Assembly: GCA_045133795.1 (NCBI GenBank)
Contig: JBGUUT010000087.1
Location: 1-43,159, forward strand
Length of the DNA: 43,159 bases
Direction: 5' to 3'
Source of the DNA: RGIG8597 sp045133795
GTDB taxonomy: Bacteria; Spirochaetota; GWE2-31-10
The translations under genes were made by a program, and so were the position numbers. Positions within the stretch are counted from its first letter, which is position 1. Each line of letters starts with the position of its first letter. Below the pieces are notes generated by a model. That model was not told the origin of the DNA. It saw nothing but the letters and a program-made list of their open reading frames with translations, and made no database searches. This document shows, piece after piece, positions 19,491 to 27,922 of this stretch.

Positions 19491-20266
19491 CTCGTGAAAG
19501 AATAGATGTCGGCGGTTTATTATTTGATAATGTTAATATGGCAGAAGCCTTGGAACGTGTAGAATCAAAAATTACACAGCCGGATTTGTTTGCACAAGAT
19601 TCTGCACTTTTGATGGCTGCAAATCAGGATATTTTTAATCATATCGGAATATATAAGAATTTATCGCTGGAACGTTTGAATCGTTCATTTTTGATTATTC
19701 CGGACGGTTATTCTATTGTTGTCGGAGCAAAATATTTAGGTACACCGTTGAAAGAACGTGTTGCCGGACCGGATTTGATGAGTGAATTTATGGCAATTTC
19801 GGAGCAAAAAGGATACAGAAACTTTTTTTTGGGAGCAGCTGACGGTGTGGCTGCAAAAATGGCGGAAAACTTTTTGGCGAAATATCCGAAATTGCAAATT
19901 TCGGGGATTTATTCACCGCCGTTCGGAGAGTTTTCAGAGGAAGAAAAGCGAAAAATTGAAAACATGATTAATGAATCAAAAAGTGATGTTTTGTGGGTTT
20001 CATTCGGTTGTCCGAAACAAGAGTGGTGGATTTTGGAAAACGAAGCGAAGTTGATGGTTCCCGTGATTGCCGGAATCGGAGCGGCGTTTGATTTCCATTC
20101 AGGTAATAAAAAAAGAGCTCCTTTGTTTATGCAAAAGTTGCGTTTGGAATGGCTGTATAGATTATTTCAGGAGCCGGGACGATTGTGGAAACGCTATTTG
20201 GGTGGGGCGAAAACATATTTTAAGGTTTTACGCCGACATAAAAAGAAGGTAAAAAGCAAACAATAA
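19487..20266 (+). CDS. WecG/TagA/CpsF-family glycosyltransferase
   Basis: A 259-aa GT26-family enzyme. Members move an N-acetylmannosamine-type sugar from a UDP donor to an undecaprenyl-linked GlcNAc. Family marks in order are IDVGGLLFDNVNM, AANQDIF, IIPDGYSIV with the catalytic-site Asp, RVAGPDLM, FFLGAADGVA, VSFGCPKQEWW, GIGAAFDFHSG, KRAP and the C-terminal LEWLYRLFQEPGRLWKRYL. Its start overlaps the GT4 gene by 4 bases, with AAGGA upstream. With the neighbouring GT4 and the LCP gene at 21912 it suggests assembly of an envelope glycopolymer. Substrate identity is unproven. Confidence 0.92.
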   Translation: MTRERIDVGGLLFDNVNMAEALERVESKITQPDLFAQDSALLMAANQDIFNHIGIYKNLSLERLNRSFLIIPDGYSIVVGAKYLGTPLKERVAGPDLMSEFMAISEQKGYRNFFLGAADGVAAKMAENFLAKYPKLQISGIYSPPFGEFSEEEKRKIENMINESKSDVLWVSFGCPKQEWWILENEAKLMVPVIAGIGAAFDFHSGNKKRAPLFMQKLRLEWLYRLFQEPGRLWKRYLGGAKTYFKVLRRHKKKVKSKQ

Positions 20267-20271
20267 AGTGA

Positions 20272-20307
20272 AGTGCACCTCTTAAGTTGTGAGGTACACT
20301 TTTTTTA
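20272..20307. terminator. Intrinsic terminator between convergent genes
   Basis: AGTGCACCTC (20272-20281) pairs with GAGGTACACT (20291-20300) with one mismatch, followed by a run of T. It ends the long plus-strand operon. The comF stop codon lies inside the T-run. Confidence 0.8.
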
Positions 20308-21042
20308 TCTGAACTTTGCTTTAAATAGAGAATACGCCAAAACTTTTTGAAAACCGAAATCTTTTAATAATTTAGAACATCTGTTTATTGTAGAACCTGT
20401 AGTAAAGATATCGTCGACAAGTTGGATTGTGCCTAAAGTAGTTTTTATTATTGGAGGATTTTTATTTAGATTGAAGATTTTATCGGCGTTACTTTGTCTG
20501 TCTTTGTTATTTAAAAGTTTTTGCATTTTTGCAAAAGACGATTTTTTTATAATACCGGAAATTACACAGAAACCTTCTTTTCTTAATTTTTTACTTATTT
20601 CAACAGAAAAGCAACATTTTCCTTTTTTGAGTATTCCGAGAAATGAGTCGGGGACTATACATACAGGATAATCGGGATTTAGTATTTTGCAAAGAAGTGA
20701 AACGTATAAATCTAAAACTTTATGATTATCATATTGCTTGTGAAGTTTTACAAGTTGTGCAGAAGCTCCGGAATAGGATTGAATGTATTTATAGCTGTCA
20801 TAATAAATGTTTTCAGAGTTATCGCAACATTCCTCGCAAATACCGTTTGTATTCATTTTTCTTCCGCATTTTAAACAAAAGAATTCTGATTTTTCCGGAG
20901 TAAAGTTTTCGAAGCATTTTTTACAAAGTGAAATGTTTAAAATGCTGTCAAAAGCAAGCGGTTTTTGGCATAAAAAACATCTGGAATCGTTTAGTAAATA
21001 AAATAATTTTCTCATACTCATATATAATGCTTTTTTTTTCAT
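20305..21042 (-). CDS. comF: ComF-family phosphoribosyltransferase-like protein
   Basis: A 245-aa ComF/GntX-family protein. The N-terminus has the family zinc-binding cysteines (CFLC, CKKC, CLKC, CEEC across about residues 22-75). The C-terminus has the PRPP-binding motif QLVDDIFTTGSTI (about residues 207-219). The Y-x-G-x-xxx-LVKLHKQYD segment replaces the usual KfkGd. In competent bacteria ComF supports DNA uptake; in others its role is unclear, and nothing nearby points to competence. It is convergent with the glycosyltransferase operon and shares its terminator. The start could be at M1, M8 or M10; no strong RBS decides. Confidence 0.85.
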   Translation of the reverse strand: MKKKALYMSMRKLFYLLNDSRCFLCQKPLAFDSILNISLCKKCFENFTPEKSEFFCLKCGRKMNTNGICEECCDNSENIYYDSYKYIQSYSGASAQLVKLHKQYDNHKVLDLYVSLLCKILNPDYPVCIVPDSFLGILKKGKCCFSVEISKKLRKEGFCVISGIIKKSSFAKMQKLLNNKDRQSNADKIFNLNKNPPIIKTTLGTIQLVDDIFTTGSTINRCSKLLKDFGFQKVLAYSLFKAKFR

Positions 21043-21226
21043 AAATGCTTACAAAAAATGAAAAAAAACCGATAAAAATATTAAGAAATAGAAAGGAAAG
21101 TTCGAAAAATATTAGTTTTGCTTATTTTTCCTATTGATTTCAATTCTAAATTATATTAATAAAGGTATACTTAGTTTGAGGGTATTTTAACTGGTATTTT
21201 CAAAAAAAGGACCTTGGGGAGGGAAA

Positions 21227-21796
21227 ATGAAGATTACAGCACAACAAATACAGGCAAATTCTACTCAGTTGCTAAAACAAGCAAAGAAGATTGAAAAAAC
21301 TGAACAGGTAACGATTAGCAGAATGGCAGAAAAACTTCATAGAGATTTCGCCTCTGCCGGAAGTAATGTTGATTTTATAAAAAATAAAATAGCATCACAT
21401 AACAATCAGTTGATTAGTTATGAAAATAGAATATCAGAAAATCAATTTATTCGTCAAAAAGTAGCGGAAGTAAAACAGCTTTTGTCAAAAGGTGATAATG
21501 CTCAAGCTTGGAATGTTATCGAAGCAACTACTTTCAATAATAAACAAGTTTTAAGTGCAATGTTTGATAAAAATGCACCGCTTTCGATTCAGGCTGATTA
21601 TGTAGAAATGCTTGTATTAAAAAATAAAGTAGAATTAGATAGAGAGTTTAGGAAATTACAAATAGCGTCTTTGAATTTATCGAGTTTATCTGCCGATCCG
21701 AGCATGATAACACAAGGTAGAACGGGATCTGAATTGACTAAAAATCCGGAAACGCATTTGCTGGACGGTAAACGTGTAATGGATTTAATTTCATAA
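21227..21796 (+). CDS. Helical protein of unknown function (189 aa)
   Basis: Not recognised. The protein is hydrophilic, largely alpha-helical and lacks a signal peptide or membrane segment, so it is probably cytosolic. Residues 1-90 look like coiled coil (many Gln, Lys and Ala, e.g. QQIQANSTQLLKQAKKIE). Residues 120-150 form another charged helix. The C-terminus is less ordered and ends LDGKRVMDLIS. It has an unusually strong RBS (GGGGAGGG about 6 nt before the ATG) and its own terminator, so it is a monocistronic and probably well-translated gene. A structural or partner-binding role is possible but not supported further. Confidence 0.75.
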   Translation: MKITAQQIQANSTQLLKQAKKIEKTEQVTISRMAEKLHRDFASAGSNVDFIKNKIASHNNQLISYENRISENQFIRQKVAEVKQLLSKGDNAQAWNVIEATTFNNKQVLSAMFDKNAPLSIQADYVEMLVLKNKVELDREFRKLQIASLNLSSLSADPSMITQGRTGSELTKNPETHLLDGKRVMDLIS

Positions 21797-21813
21797 TATT
21801 GTGTTTGTTTTTG

Positions 21814-21845
21814 AAAGTCGTCTTTTTTACAGGCGACTTTTTTTA
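21814..21845 (+). terminator. Intrinsic terminator
   Basis: AAAGTCGTC (21814-21822) pairs with GGCGACTTT (21832-21840), with one G-T pair, followed by a T-run. It lies 17 bases after the stop of the helical protein gene. Confidence 0.85.
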
Positions 21846-21911
21846 TTTTCCCTAGAGTTGAACTGATTCTTTTCATTAACAAAAAATAAATTATGACGAA
21901 ATTCTACTAAT

Positions 21912-23012
21912 ATGAATAGACAAGAATTGTGGCATATTTGGAAAAAGATGATTTTCCTTGTAATTTTCTCATTTATAATTTTTCTTTTATTAGTGAATAT
22001 TTTTCGTGTTTCATTGTATATGTTTGAGGTTAATAATGTTATCAATGTTGCGTTGCGGGAAGATAACGAACAAATTAATGTTATTAATAATCATTATAAT
22101 GACTACAAGGAAGATGTCAGTGGTTATGATTTTAATGTGGCACATTCTGCAAGTCAATTAAACTTTGTTGATGTATTTAAAAACGGAGATTTGAAAAACA
22201 GTGATTGGGATGAAGGTATAAATATTTTATTTACCGGAAGTGATAAACATAATTCTCATGAATCTCGTTCTCGTTCAGATGTAATAATTATTATACGTAT
22301 CAATAAACACGGACAGATACTTTCATTTTCTATTCCACGTGATACACTTATTGAAATAACAGATTCAAAGGGACGTAAATATCAAGACAAAATCGGTCAT
22401 AGTATGTATTGGAACGGTTTGGATGGTTTAAAAGACAGTGTTGAAAAACTTATAGGCAGTCCTATTTATCGTGTGGTTATTATTGATAATTTCAGAAGTT
22501 TTGAAGCATTTTTAGCAATTTTAGGCGGCGTAGATATTGATAAACATCTGGAAGGGAAATTGGGAATTCAATGGATTCGTAACAGAACATTTCGCTTTGG
22601 AGATATAGAACGTTGTCGCAGGCAACAAGTTTTTATAAAAAAGGCAATTACTAAATTGTGGAAAATTACAAAAGGCGGAAATTATTTTATGTCATCCGTA
22701 CTTTTTTATAATATGAGAAAAGTTGTACAGACAGATTTGACGAATGATGATTTCAAAAAAATTTGGTACCTTTTGAAAACAACAAATTTTTCTCCGGAAA
22801 CAGAAATATTTACTGCGGTGCTTCCGGGCCATTTCGGAACGTATAGCTCTAAACTGTTGCGAAATAATAATTTATCTTGCTGGATGCCGGAAGATGGATT
22901 TAGCCAGAAGTTGCATTTATTATTTTACACAGCAAACAGGAAAGAAAATTTTTTAAAAGATATAAAAGTTGAGAGAAGAAAAATTCTGAAATTAGACTTG
23001 AAATTATTGTAG
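21912..23012 (+). CDS. LytR-CpsA-Psr (LCP) family protein
   Basis: A 366-aa membrane-anchored protein. A single N-terminal membrane segment (about residues 13-35) is followed by an extracytoplasmic LCP domain. Marks are NILFTGSDKH, SRSDVIIII, SIPRDTLIEI and the conserved RNRTFRFGDIERCRRQQ block, whose arginines bind the pyrophosphate of polyprenyl-linked glycan in known LCP enzymes. LCP proteins attach glycopolymers such as teichoic acids or capsule to peptidoglycan or other acceptors. The GT4 and TagA-like genes about 2 kb upstream fit a shared glycopolymer pathway, though they are separate transcription units. The start has only a weak RBS. Confidence 0.88.
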   Translation: MNRQELWHIWKKMIFLVIFSFIIFLLLVNIFRVSLYMFEVNNVINVALREDNEQINVINNHYNDYKEDVSGYDFNVAHSASQLNFVDVFKNGDLKNSDWDEGINILFTGSDKHNSHESRSRSDVIIIIRINKHGQILSFSIPRDTLIEITDSKGRKYQDKIGHSMYWNGLDGLKDSVEKLIGSPIYRVVIIDNFRSFEAFLAILGGVDIDKHLEGKLGIQWIRNRTFRFGDIERCRRQQVFIKKAITKLWKITKGGNYFMSSVLFYNMRKVVQTDLTNDDFKKIWYLLKTTNFSPETEIFTAVLPGHFGTYSSKLLRNNNLSCWMPEDGFSQKLHLLFYTANRKENFLKDIKVERRKILKLDLKLL

Positions 23013-23060
23013 TCATATTATATAAAAAAACATCTTTTCTGGATACGGTAAGGGAATATA

Positions 23061-23144
23061 GCCCGGATGGTGGAATTGGTAGACACGCTAGTTTCAGGTA
23101 CTAGTGGGAGTTATCCCTTGTGCGTTCGAGTCGCATTTCGGGCA
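23061..23144 (+). tRNA. tRNA-Leu (anticodon CAG)
   Basis: An 84-base tRNA. The acceptor GCCCGGA (23061-23067) pairs with TTCGGGC (23137-23143) with one G-T pair. The anticodon stem CTAGT/ACTAG encloses the loop TTCAGGT, giving anticodon CAG. The long variable arm (GGGA/TCCC) is the class II mark of leucine tRNA, and the T-loop is TTCGAGT. The CCA end is not encoded. Confidence 0.95.
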
Positions 23145-23161
23145 GTTGTTCAGCTGTTTGC

Positions 23162-23187
23162 AAGAGTAGGAAGTCTACTCTTTTTTT
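23162..23187 (+). terminator. Intrinsic terminator after tRNA-Leu
   Basis: AAGAGTAG (23162-23169) pairs perfectly with CTACTCTT (23175-23182) around a 5-base loop and is followed by T's. It should end the tRNA transcript before purD. Confidence 0.85.
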
Positions 23188-23217
23188 ATTTAAGAAATGT
23201 TTTAAAAGGAGCTGTAT

Positions 23218-24462
23218 ATGAAAGTTTTATTGGTTGGAAATGGTGGGAGAGAGCATGCAATAGCAAAAAAAATTGCAGAGTCATCTTCATTGACAGAATT
23301 TTACAGTATACCCGGAAATCCCGGAATTAATGTACTTGCTAAAGTAGCAAATACAGAAAATACACCGGATTCAATTGCAAATTGGGCTAAAGATAACAAT
23401 ATTGATTTGATTGTTTGCGGTCCGGAAATCCCGTTGGTAGCTGGTTTGGCGGATGCAGCTTTGGCTAAAGGTATTCCTGTGTTCGGACCAAAGAAGATTG
23501 GTGCAATGCTTGAAGGAAGTAAAATCTATTCAAAGCGATTTATGGAAAAATATGATGTTCCTACTGCACCTTTTGTAGTATTGGAAGATTATAATGCTGC
23601 TGTTGAATATGTAAAAGCACATCCACAACAATACCCGATGGTAATTAAAGCCGACGGTTTGGCTGCAGGAAAAGGTGTAAAGATTGCTGTAGATGAAAAT
23701 GATGCTTTGGAAACACTTAATGACTATATGGTTAAAGGGACATTGGGTGATGCCGGAAAGAAAATCGTAATTGAAGAGTTTATGCCCGGTGAAGAAATGA
23801 GCGTATTTTATCTTACAGACGGTAAGAAATTTATCAGACTTATTGCAGCTAAAGATTATAAAAAGGCTTATGACGGGGATAAAGGTGAAAATACCGGCGG
23901 AATGGGCTGTTATGCACCTCACCAATCTTTAACAGAAGAATTAAGCGATAAAATCGAAAATCTTATTATGCCGGGTATAAAACGTGGATTTCAAGAAGAA
24001 AATTTTGATTACAGAGGTGTTTTATATGTCGGCTTAATGTTGACAAAAGAAGGACCGAAAGTTGTTGAATTTAACTGTCGTTTCGGAGATCCTGAAACTC
24101 AAGGTATTATGCCTTTGATAGATGAAGATGTTGTTAAATTATTCTACCAAGCTGCCAGCGGTAATCTTGAATATGAAGATATAAAGTGGAAGAATATGTT
24201 TGCTGCTTCTGTTGTTGTTGCTTCTGCAGGATATCCTGGAAGTTACGAAAAAGGTAAAGAAATTTCTTTTGAAACAGATATGAAAGATTATATTCACGCA
24301 GGAACAAAAGAAGTTGACGGTAAGATCGTAACTAACGGCGGACGTGTTCTTAATGCGGTAGCTATAGGGGAAACAAAAGCCGAAGCTTTAAATAAAGCTT
24401 ACGAACTTGCAGCAAAAGTTAAGTTTGACGGAAGTTTTTACAGAAAGGATATCGGTTCATGA
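23218..24462 (+). CDS. purD: Phosphoribosylamine-glycine ligase
   Basis: Second step of de novo purine synthesis: ATP-dependent joining of glycine to 5-phosphoribosylamine to make GAR, in the cytosol. The 414-aa length is normal for PurD. Marks are MKVLLVGNGGREHAIA at the N-terminus, GNPG, GPEIPLVAGLAD, the ATP-grasp segments KADGLAAGKGV and EEFMPGEEMSV, NTGGMGCYAP, and the C-terminal metal site EFNCRFGDPETQ. RBS AGGAG precedes the ATG. It is the first gene of a run with deoC (4-base ATGA overlap). Other purine genes are not in the window. Confidence 0.97.
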   Translation: MKVLLVGNGGREHAIAKKIAESSSLTEFYSIPGNPGINVLAKVANTENTPDSIANWAKDNNIDLIVCGPEIPLVAGLADAALAKGIPVFGPKKIGAMLEGSKIYSKRFMEKYDVPTAPFVVLEDYNAAVEYVKAHPQQYPMVIKADGLAAGKGVKIAVDENDALETLNDYMVKGTLGDAGKKIVIEEFMPGEEMSVFYLTDGKKFIRLIAAKDYKKAYDGDKGENTGGMGCYAPHQSLTEELSDKIENLIMPGIKRGFQEENFDYRGVLYVGLMLTKEGPKVVEFNCRFGDPETQGIMPLIDEDVVKLFYQAASGNLEYEDIKWKNMFAASVVVASAGYPGSYEKGKEISFETDMKDYIHAGTKEVDGKIVTNGGRVLNAVAIGETKAEALNKAYELAAKVKFDGSFYRKDIGS

Positions 24463-25127
24463 GGAAAGAAGACCTCGCATTGAAAATTGATCAGACATTA
24501 TTAAAACCTGATGTGACTTTTGAAGAGTTGGAAAAGTTTATAAATGAAAATAAAGATTTAGGTTTTTATTCGTTATGTATTCCGTCTTTTTTTGTAAAAA
24601 AAGCAGTTGAGCTTGTTGCAGGCGTTTGTAGAATTTCGACGGTTATCGGTTTCCCACACGGAACATCTTCTACAGATGTAAAAGTTTATGAAGCAACGCA
24701 GGCTGTACGTAACGGTGCAAAATGTGTAGATGTGGTTATCAATTTGAGTGCTGTGAAATCTGCAGATTATGATTACGTAAAAAATGAGCTTGAAATGTTG
24801 CGTTACAATGTTGATTTATATGGGGATTGCGAGCTTCGTATAATCATAGAAACATGTCTTTTAACTGACAAAGAAAAAAAGATTGTAGCTAAACTTGTAG
24901 CAGAAACAAAATGCGATGTTGTGAAAACATCTACCGGTTTCAGTTCCGGAGGTGCAACAGTGAAAGATGTGGCTCTTTTAAAAAGTATTGTTAATGATGA
25001 AGCTAAAATAAAAGCTTCCGGCGGAATAAGAAACTTTGAAATTGCAGAATCAATGTTTGCTGCGGGAGCTGATATTGTCGGAACATCAGCAGGAAAACAA
25101 CTTTTAGTGTCTTGTGAAAATGAATAA
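24459..25127 (+). CDS. deoC: Deoxyribose-phosphate aldolase
   Basis: Reversibly cleaves 2-deoxyribose-5-phosphate to acetaldehyde and glyceraldehyde-3-phosphate, feeding deoxynucleosides into glycolysis. The 222-aa length is typical. DERA marks: CVDVVINLS with the proton-relay Asp, the Schiff-base lysine in VVKTSTGFSSGGAT, and the second active-site lysine in IKASGGIRN. It overlaps purD by 4 bases (ATGA, AAGGA upstream) and its 3' end overlaps the methyltransferase gene, so all three are probably co-translated. Confidence 0.96.
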   Translation: MRKEDLALKIDQTLLKPDVTFEELEKFINENKDLGFYSLCIPSFFVKKAVELVAGVCRISTVIGFPHGTSSTDVKVYEATQAVRNGAKCVDVVINLSAVKSADYDYVKNELEMLRYNVDLYGDCELRIIIETCLLTDKEKKIVAKLVAETKCDVVKTSTGFSSGGATVKDVALLKSIVNDEAKIKASGGIRNFEIAESMFAAGADIVGTSAGKQLLVSCENE

Positions 25128-26034
25128 AATAAACAGAACAACAAATTCCTTTTTATGTCCGTATTGCGGATGTAAAAAGGAAGTTTTTTATTGTAACTTA
25201 TCTTCGAAAATTAATCAGCGAAAGGTTAATTATTACAAATGCTGTAAATGTAAGGCATTGATTCAATTCCCTTATCCGGATAAAGAAGTCTTGCAAAAAT
25301 ATTATGAGTCGTATTTTGATATAAAGCAGACTTTGAATGCCGGTTATTTGACAGAAAATCAATATAATTCTTTAAAGACTGAACGAAATCAAACATTACA
25401 AGAATTAAAATTTGATAAAGAGCGAATTAGAAAAGGAATAAATGTAGAGTTAGGATGTGCAAACGGACTTTTTTTACGCTATCTTGCAGAATATGGCGGT
25501 AAGAAAGTATTAGGAATTGACGTTTCATATTCTTTATTGGAAGAAGCTCAAAAACGTTTAAATAATGCCTTGCTAATATCAAGCAATCAAGTTTTTGATA
25601 CAAATATTTCTTGTAATATTCAACTTTTATGCGACGAGTCGTTAAGTGTAATTGCAGAAAACAGTGTAGATAATTTGTATATGTTTCATTTGATGGAGCA
25701 TGCAGTAAAACCGGATGAATTGATGAAGCAGGCTGCTTTTGTGTTGAAAAAAGACGGAATATTAGTATTAGAAGTTCCCGTAAGCGGTTTTATTTCATCT
25801 TTTTTTCGTGCGGGGTGGCGTTTTTTAATGCCTGATGAGCATTTGAATATTCCGTCTGTTCGTTCTGTTAAAGCGTTGGCAAAACAGAATGGTTTTTCTG
25901 TATGTTCGATGATACGTTTTGGCAGCGGCGTGACATCCGGTACAGCACCTAAAATGGTAAAAAAAATAGCAGATAGGTTTGCGAAAAAATTTAGATTCGG
26001 TGACAGAGCTGCTTTTTTATTGATAAAGAATTAA
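25120..26034 (+). CDS. SAM-dependent methyltransferase with N-terminal zinc ribbon
   Basis: A 304-aa class I methyltransferase. The N-terminus holds a probable zinc ribbon (CPYCGC near residues 14-19, CCKC near 41-44). The SAM-binding motif I is VELGCANGLFLRYL with the acidic VLGIDVS at the end of strand 2. An LYMFHLMEHAVKPDE post-motif is typical of the Methyltransf_23 type, where it often pairs with glycan or lipid synthesis. The substrate is unknown. Starts are possible at GTG 25114 and ATG 25120; I use the ATG, which overlaps the deoC stop by 8 bases. Neither has a good RBS. Confidence 0.83.
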   Translation: MNKINRTTNSFLCPYCGCKKEVFYCNLSSKINQRKVNYYKCCKCKALIQFPYPDKEVLQKYYESYFDIKQTLNAGYLTENQYNSLKTERNQTLQELKFDKERIRKGINVELGCANGLFLRYLAEYGGKKVLGIDVSYSLLEEAQKRLNNALLISSNQVFDTNISCNIQLLCDESLSVIAENSVDNLYMFHLMEHAVKPDELMKQAAFVLKKDGILVLEVPVSGFISSFFRAGWRFLMPDEHLNIPSVRSVKALAKQNGFSVCSMIRFGSGVTSGTAPKMVKKIADRFAKKFRFGDRAAFLLIKN

Positions 26035-26093
26035 AATTTTAAAAGATTTATGAACCATTTAAATTTATGAATAAATATGATAATGTCTAAGTT

Positions 26094-26318
26094 ATGGAAA
26101 ATTATCAGCGTTGTTTAATTTGTGGAACTTTTTTTGTAGCCGAGAAAGACGAGCAGACAGATTTAGCAATTTGTTCGGTTTGTGAATTTAAGAGATATCG
26201 GCGATGTTTTGTTTGCGGAGAATATATTTCCGTTGAATCTGAGGACAAAATAGAGTGTACGAAATGTAATTCAAAATATTTAGATTGTGACTCAGATATT
26301 AATTTATATTTAGAATAA
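26094..26318 (+). CDS. Small zinc-ribbon protein (74 aa)
   Basis: A tiny protein with four CxxC knuckles: CLIC, CSVC, CFVC and CTKC. This predicts two zinc ribbons in 60 residues. The tail is acidic (DCDSDINLYLE). It sits 59 bases after the methyltransferase and 13 bases before the metallophosphoesterase. I do not recognise the family. It may be a regulatory or nucleic-acid-binding partner of its neighbours. The even CxxC spacing makes it a real gene and not a chance frame. Confidence 0.7.
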   Translation: MENYQRCLICGTFFVAEKDEQTDLAICSVCEFKRYRRCFVCGEYISVESEDKIECTKCNSKYLDCDSDINLYLE

Positions 26319-26331
26319 GTAGCAGAGAAAT

Positions 26332-27000
26332 ATGAATATATTGGTAGTATCAGATTGGATTGATCATTTAATTTATTCGGAAAAAATGAAAACTCGTATG
26401 AGTGATGTTGATTTAGTAATCAGTTGCGGGGATCTTCCGTTTAATTATCTTGATTTTGTGATGAGTGAATTAAACAGACCGGTATTTTATGTTGTAGGAA
26501 ATCATTTAGAAGATAAATATTATAAAAAAAACATGGAAAATCGGATTGTTTTAGAAGTTCCGTCATGTTTTAATAATCTACATTTAAAATGTTATGCATT
26601 ACAAAAGAATTTGCTTATAGCCGGTTTTGAAGGTTCTGGGTGGTATAACGGCGGTCCTTTTCAATATCAACAATGGGAAGTTTTTGTTAACTTAATTAAG
26701 TTGTTTCCTAAGCTTATTTATAATAAATTAAAGTATGGTAGATTTTTGGATATTTTTGTAACACATGCACCTCCTTTTAATGTTGGAGATTGTCCGGATC
26801 TTTGCCATCGTGGATTAAAAGGTTTTAATTGGTTTTTACGTTTATTTAAACCAAAATATCATTTACATGGACATGTACATATTCACGATATTAATCAACC
26901 TAGGATAATAGAATATCATGGTACTAAAGTTATTAATTGTTCCGGATTTTATAAATTAGAAATTCCGGAAACTGAACTTTGCGGGGGTAGGGCAGAGTAA
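26332..27000 (+). CDS. Calcineurin-type metallophosphoesterase
   Basis: A 222-aa cytosolic phosphoesterase. Motifs in order: ILVVSDWIDHL at the N-terminus, where the usual DxH is spread out, then VISCGDLPFNYLDF, YVVGNHLED (the GNH metal ligand), FVTHAPPF and LHGHVHIHD (GHxH). From memory, a relaxed first motif with GDLP-YLEF is typical of a subfamily of unknown substrate. It is followed after one base by the ParB-like gene, with GGGGGTAGGG serving as that gene's RBS inside its 3' end, so these two are tightly linked. Phosphodiesterase or nucleotidase activity is likely; the substrate is not known. Confidence 0.85.
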   Translation: MNILVVSDWIDHLIYSEKMKTRMSDVDLVISCGDLPFNYLDFVMSELNRPVFYVVGNHLEDKYYKKNMENRIVLEVPSCFNNLHLKCYALQKNLLIAGFEGSGWYNGGPFQYQQWEVFVNLIKLFPKLIYNKLKYGRFLDIFVTHAPPFNVGDCPDLCHRGLKGFNWFLRLFKPKYHLHGHVHIHDINQPRIIEYHGTKVINCSGFYKLEIPETELCGGRAE

Positions 27001-27001
27001 T

Positions 27002-27922
27002 ATGTATACAAGTGAATCTTTAAAAGAAATTACTAAGAATGATTTTGATAAAGCTTATCAGAAAGCTATGTTTTCTCGTATTTTGTCACGTTTGAAAGGA
27101 GAAAAAAATACACTTTTTTCTTTTGATGAAGTGATGAAAATGTTGAAAGTAAAAAATGAAGTTTATATAGGCTTACAGTGTGTAAGAATTGAAGAAATTA
27201 TCGGAAGTGAAGGACGTTATAACGATTTTAATAAAGAGTTTCTTCCGAGACGAAGAAATTTGCGTGTGCGTTGGCAACGTGTCGATGAAGCTCATTATCA
27301 GGATATAATTCTTCCGCCTATAAAATTATATAGATTAGGAAATGCTTATTTTGTACGAGACGGAAATCATCGTGTATCAGTAGCAAGAGAGCAAGGACGT
27401 GAATTTATTGATGCGGAAGTTACGGAAATAAAGACGGATATTCCTATAACAGCTGATATGACTCGCAGAGATTTGGTTCGTATTGTAGTTGAGCATGAAC
27501 GCCAAAGCTTTTTGGAATTTACAAAACTTGATGTTTTGTGCGATGCTTCACTTTTATGGTTTACTGAGTCTGGGCGGTATGATTTGATTTTGCAACATAT
27601 ACATGGACATCAATATTATATGGGAATAGAGCAAAATAGACCGATTCCTTTTGATTATGCAGTGAAAGATTGGTATAACGTGATTTTTATGCCTATACTG
27701 GAGGAAATTTGTAAGGAAAAAATAAGTTCCAGATTTCCGGGAAGAACAGAAGCGGATTTGTATTTATGGATAGTTTTGTATTGGGATGAATTAAAACGTC
27801 AATACGGCGAAAATGTTCAAATAAGAGATGCAGTGAAGTCTTACAATGAAAATTATGGGAAAAATCCTGTTCTCTATTATTTAAAACGAATAATAAACAT
27901 ATTTTTAAGGAGAAACAGATGA
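27002..27922 (+). CDS. ParB-like-nuclease/DUF4032-type protein
   Basis: A 306-aa protein. The core (about residues 95-145) has LPPIKLYRLGNAYFVRDGNHRVSVAREQG, the ParB/sulfiredoxin-like fold mark with DGNHR. The C-terminal half has WFTESGRYDLILQHIHGHQYY, YAVKDWYN and FPGRTEADLYLW, which I associate with the DUF4032-type family of unknown function. There is no signal or membrane segment until a basic, hydrophobic tail (YYLKRIINIFLRRNR). It lies between a metallophosphoesterase (1-base gap) and an OPRT-like gene (ATGA overlap), so the three probably act together. A nucleotide-dependent role is possible because ParB folds bind nucleotides. Confidence 0.8.
   Translation: MYTSESLKEITKNDFDKAYQKAMFSRILSRLKGEKNTLFSFDEVMKMLKVKNEVYIGLQCVRIEEIIGSEGRYNDFNKEFLPRRRNLRVRWQRVDEAHYQDIILPPIKLYRLGNAYFVRDGNHRVSVAREQGREFIDAEVTEIKTDIPITADMTRRDLVRIVVEHERQSFLEFTKLDVLCDASLLWFTESGRYDLILQHIHGHQYYMGIEQNRPIPFDYAVKDWYNVIFMPILEEICKEKISSRFPGRTEADLYLWIVLYWDELKRQYGENVQIRDAVKSYNENYGKNPVLYYLKRIINIFLRRNR

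Noticed and set aside
23061..23144. tRNA-Leu as an integration site of a mobile island
   Set aside because: No integrase gene and no repeated tRNA 3' end is seen in the window; the neighbours are housekeeping genes.
23067..23330. Open frame starting inside the tRNA-Leu and running into purD
   Set aside because: It overlaps the tRNA and its terminator and shares the purD region in another frame; no RBS and no recognisable product.
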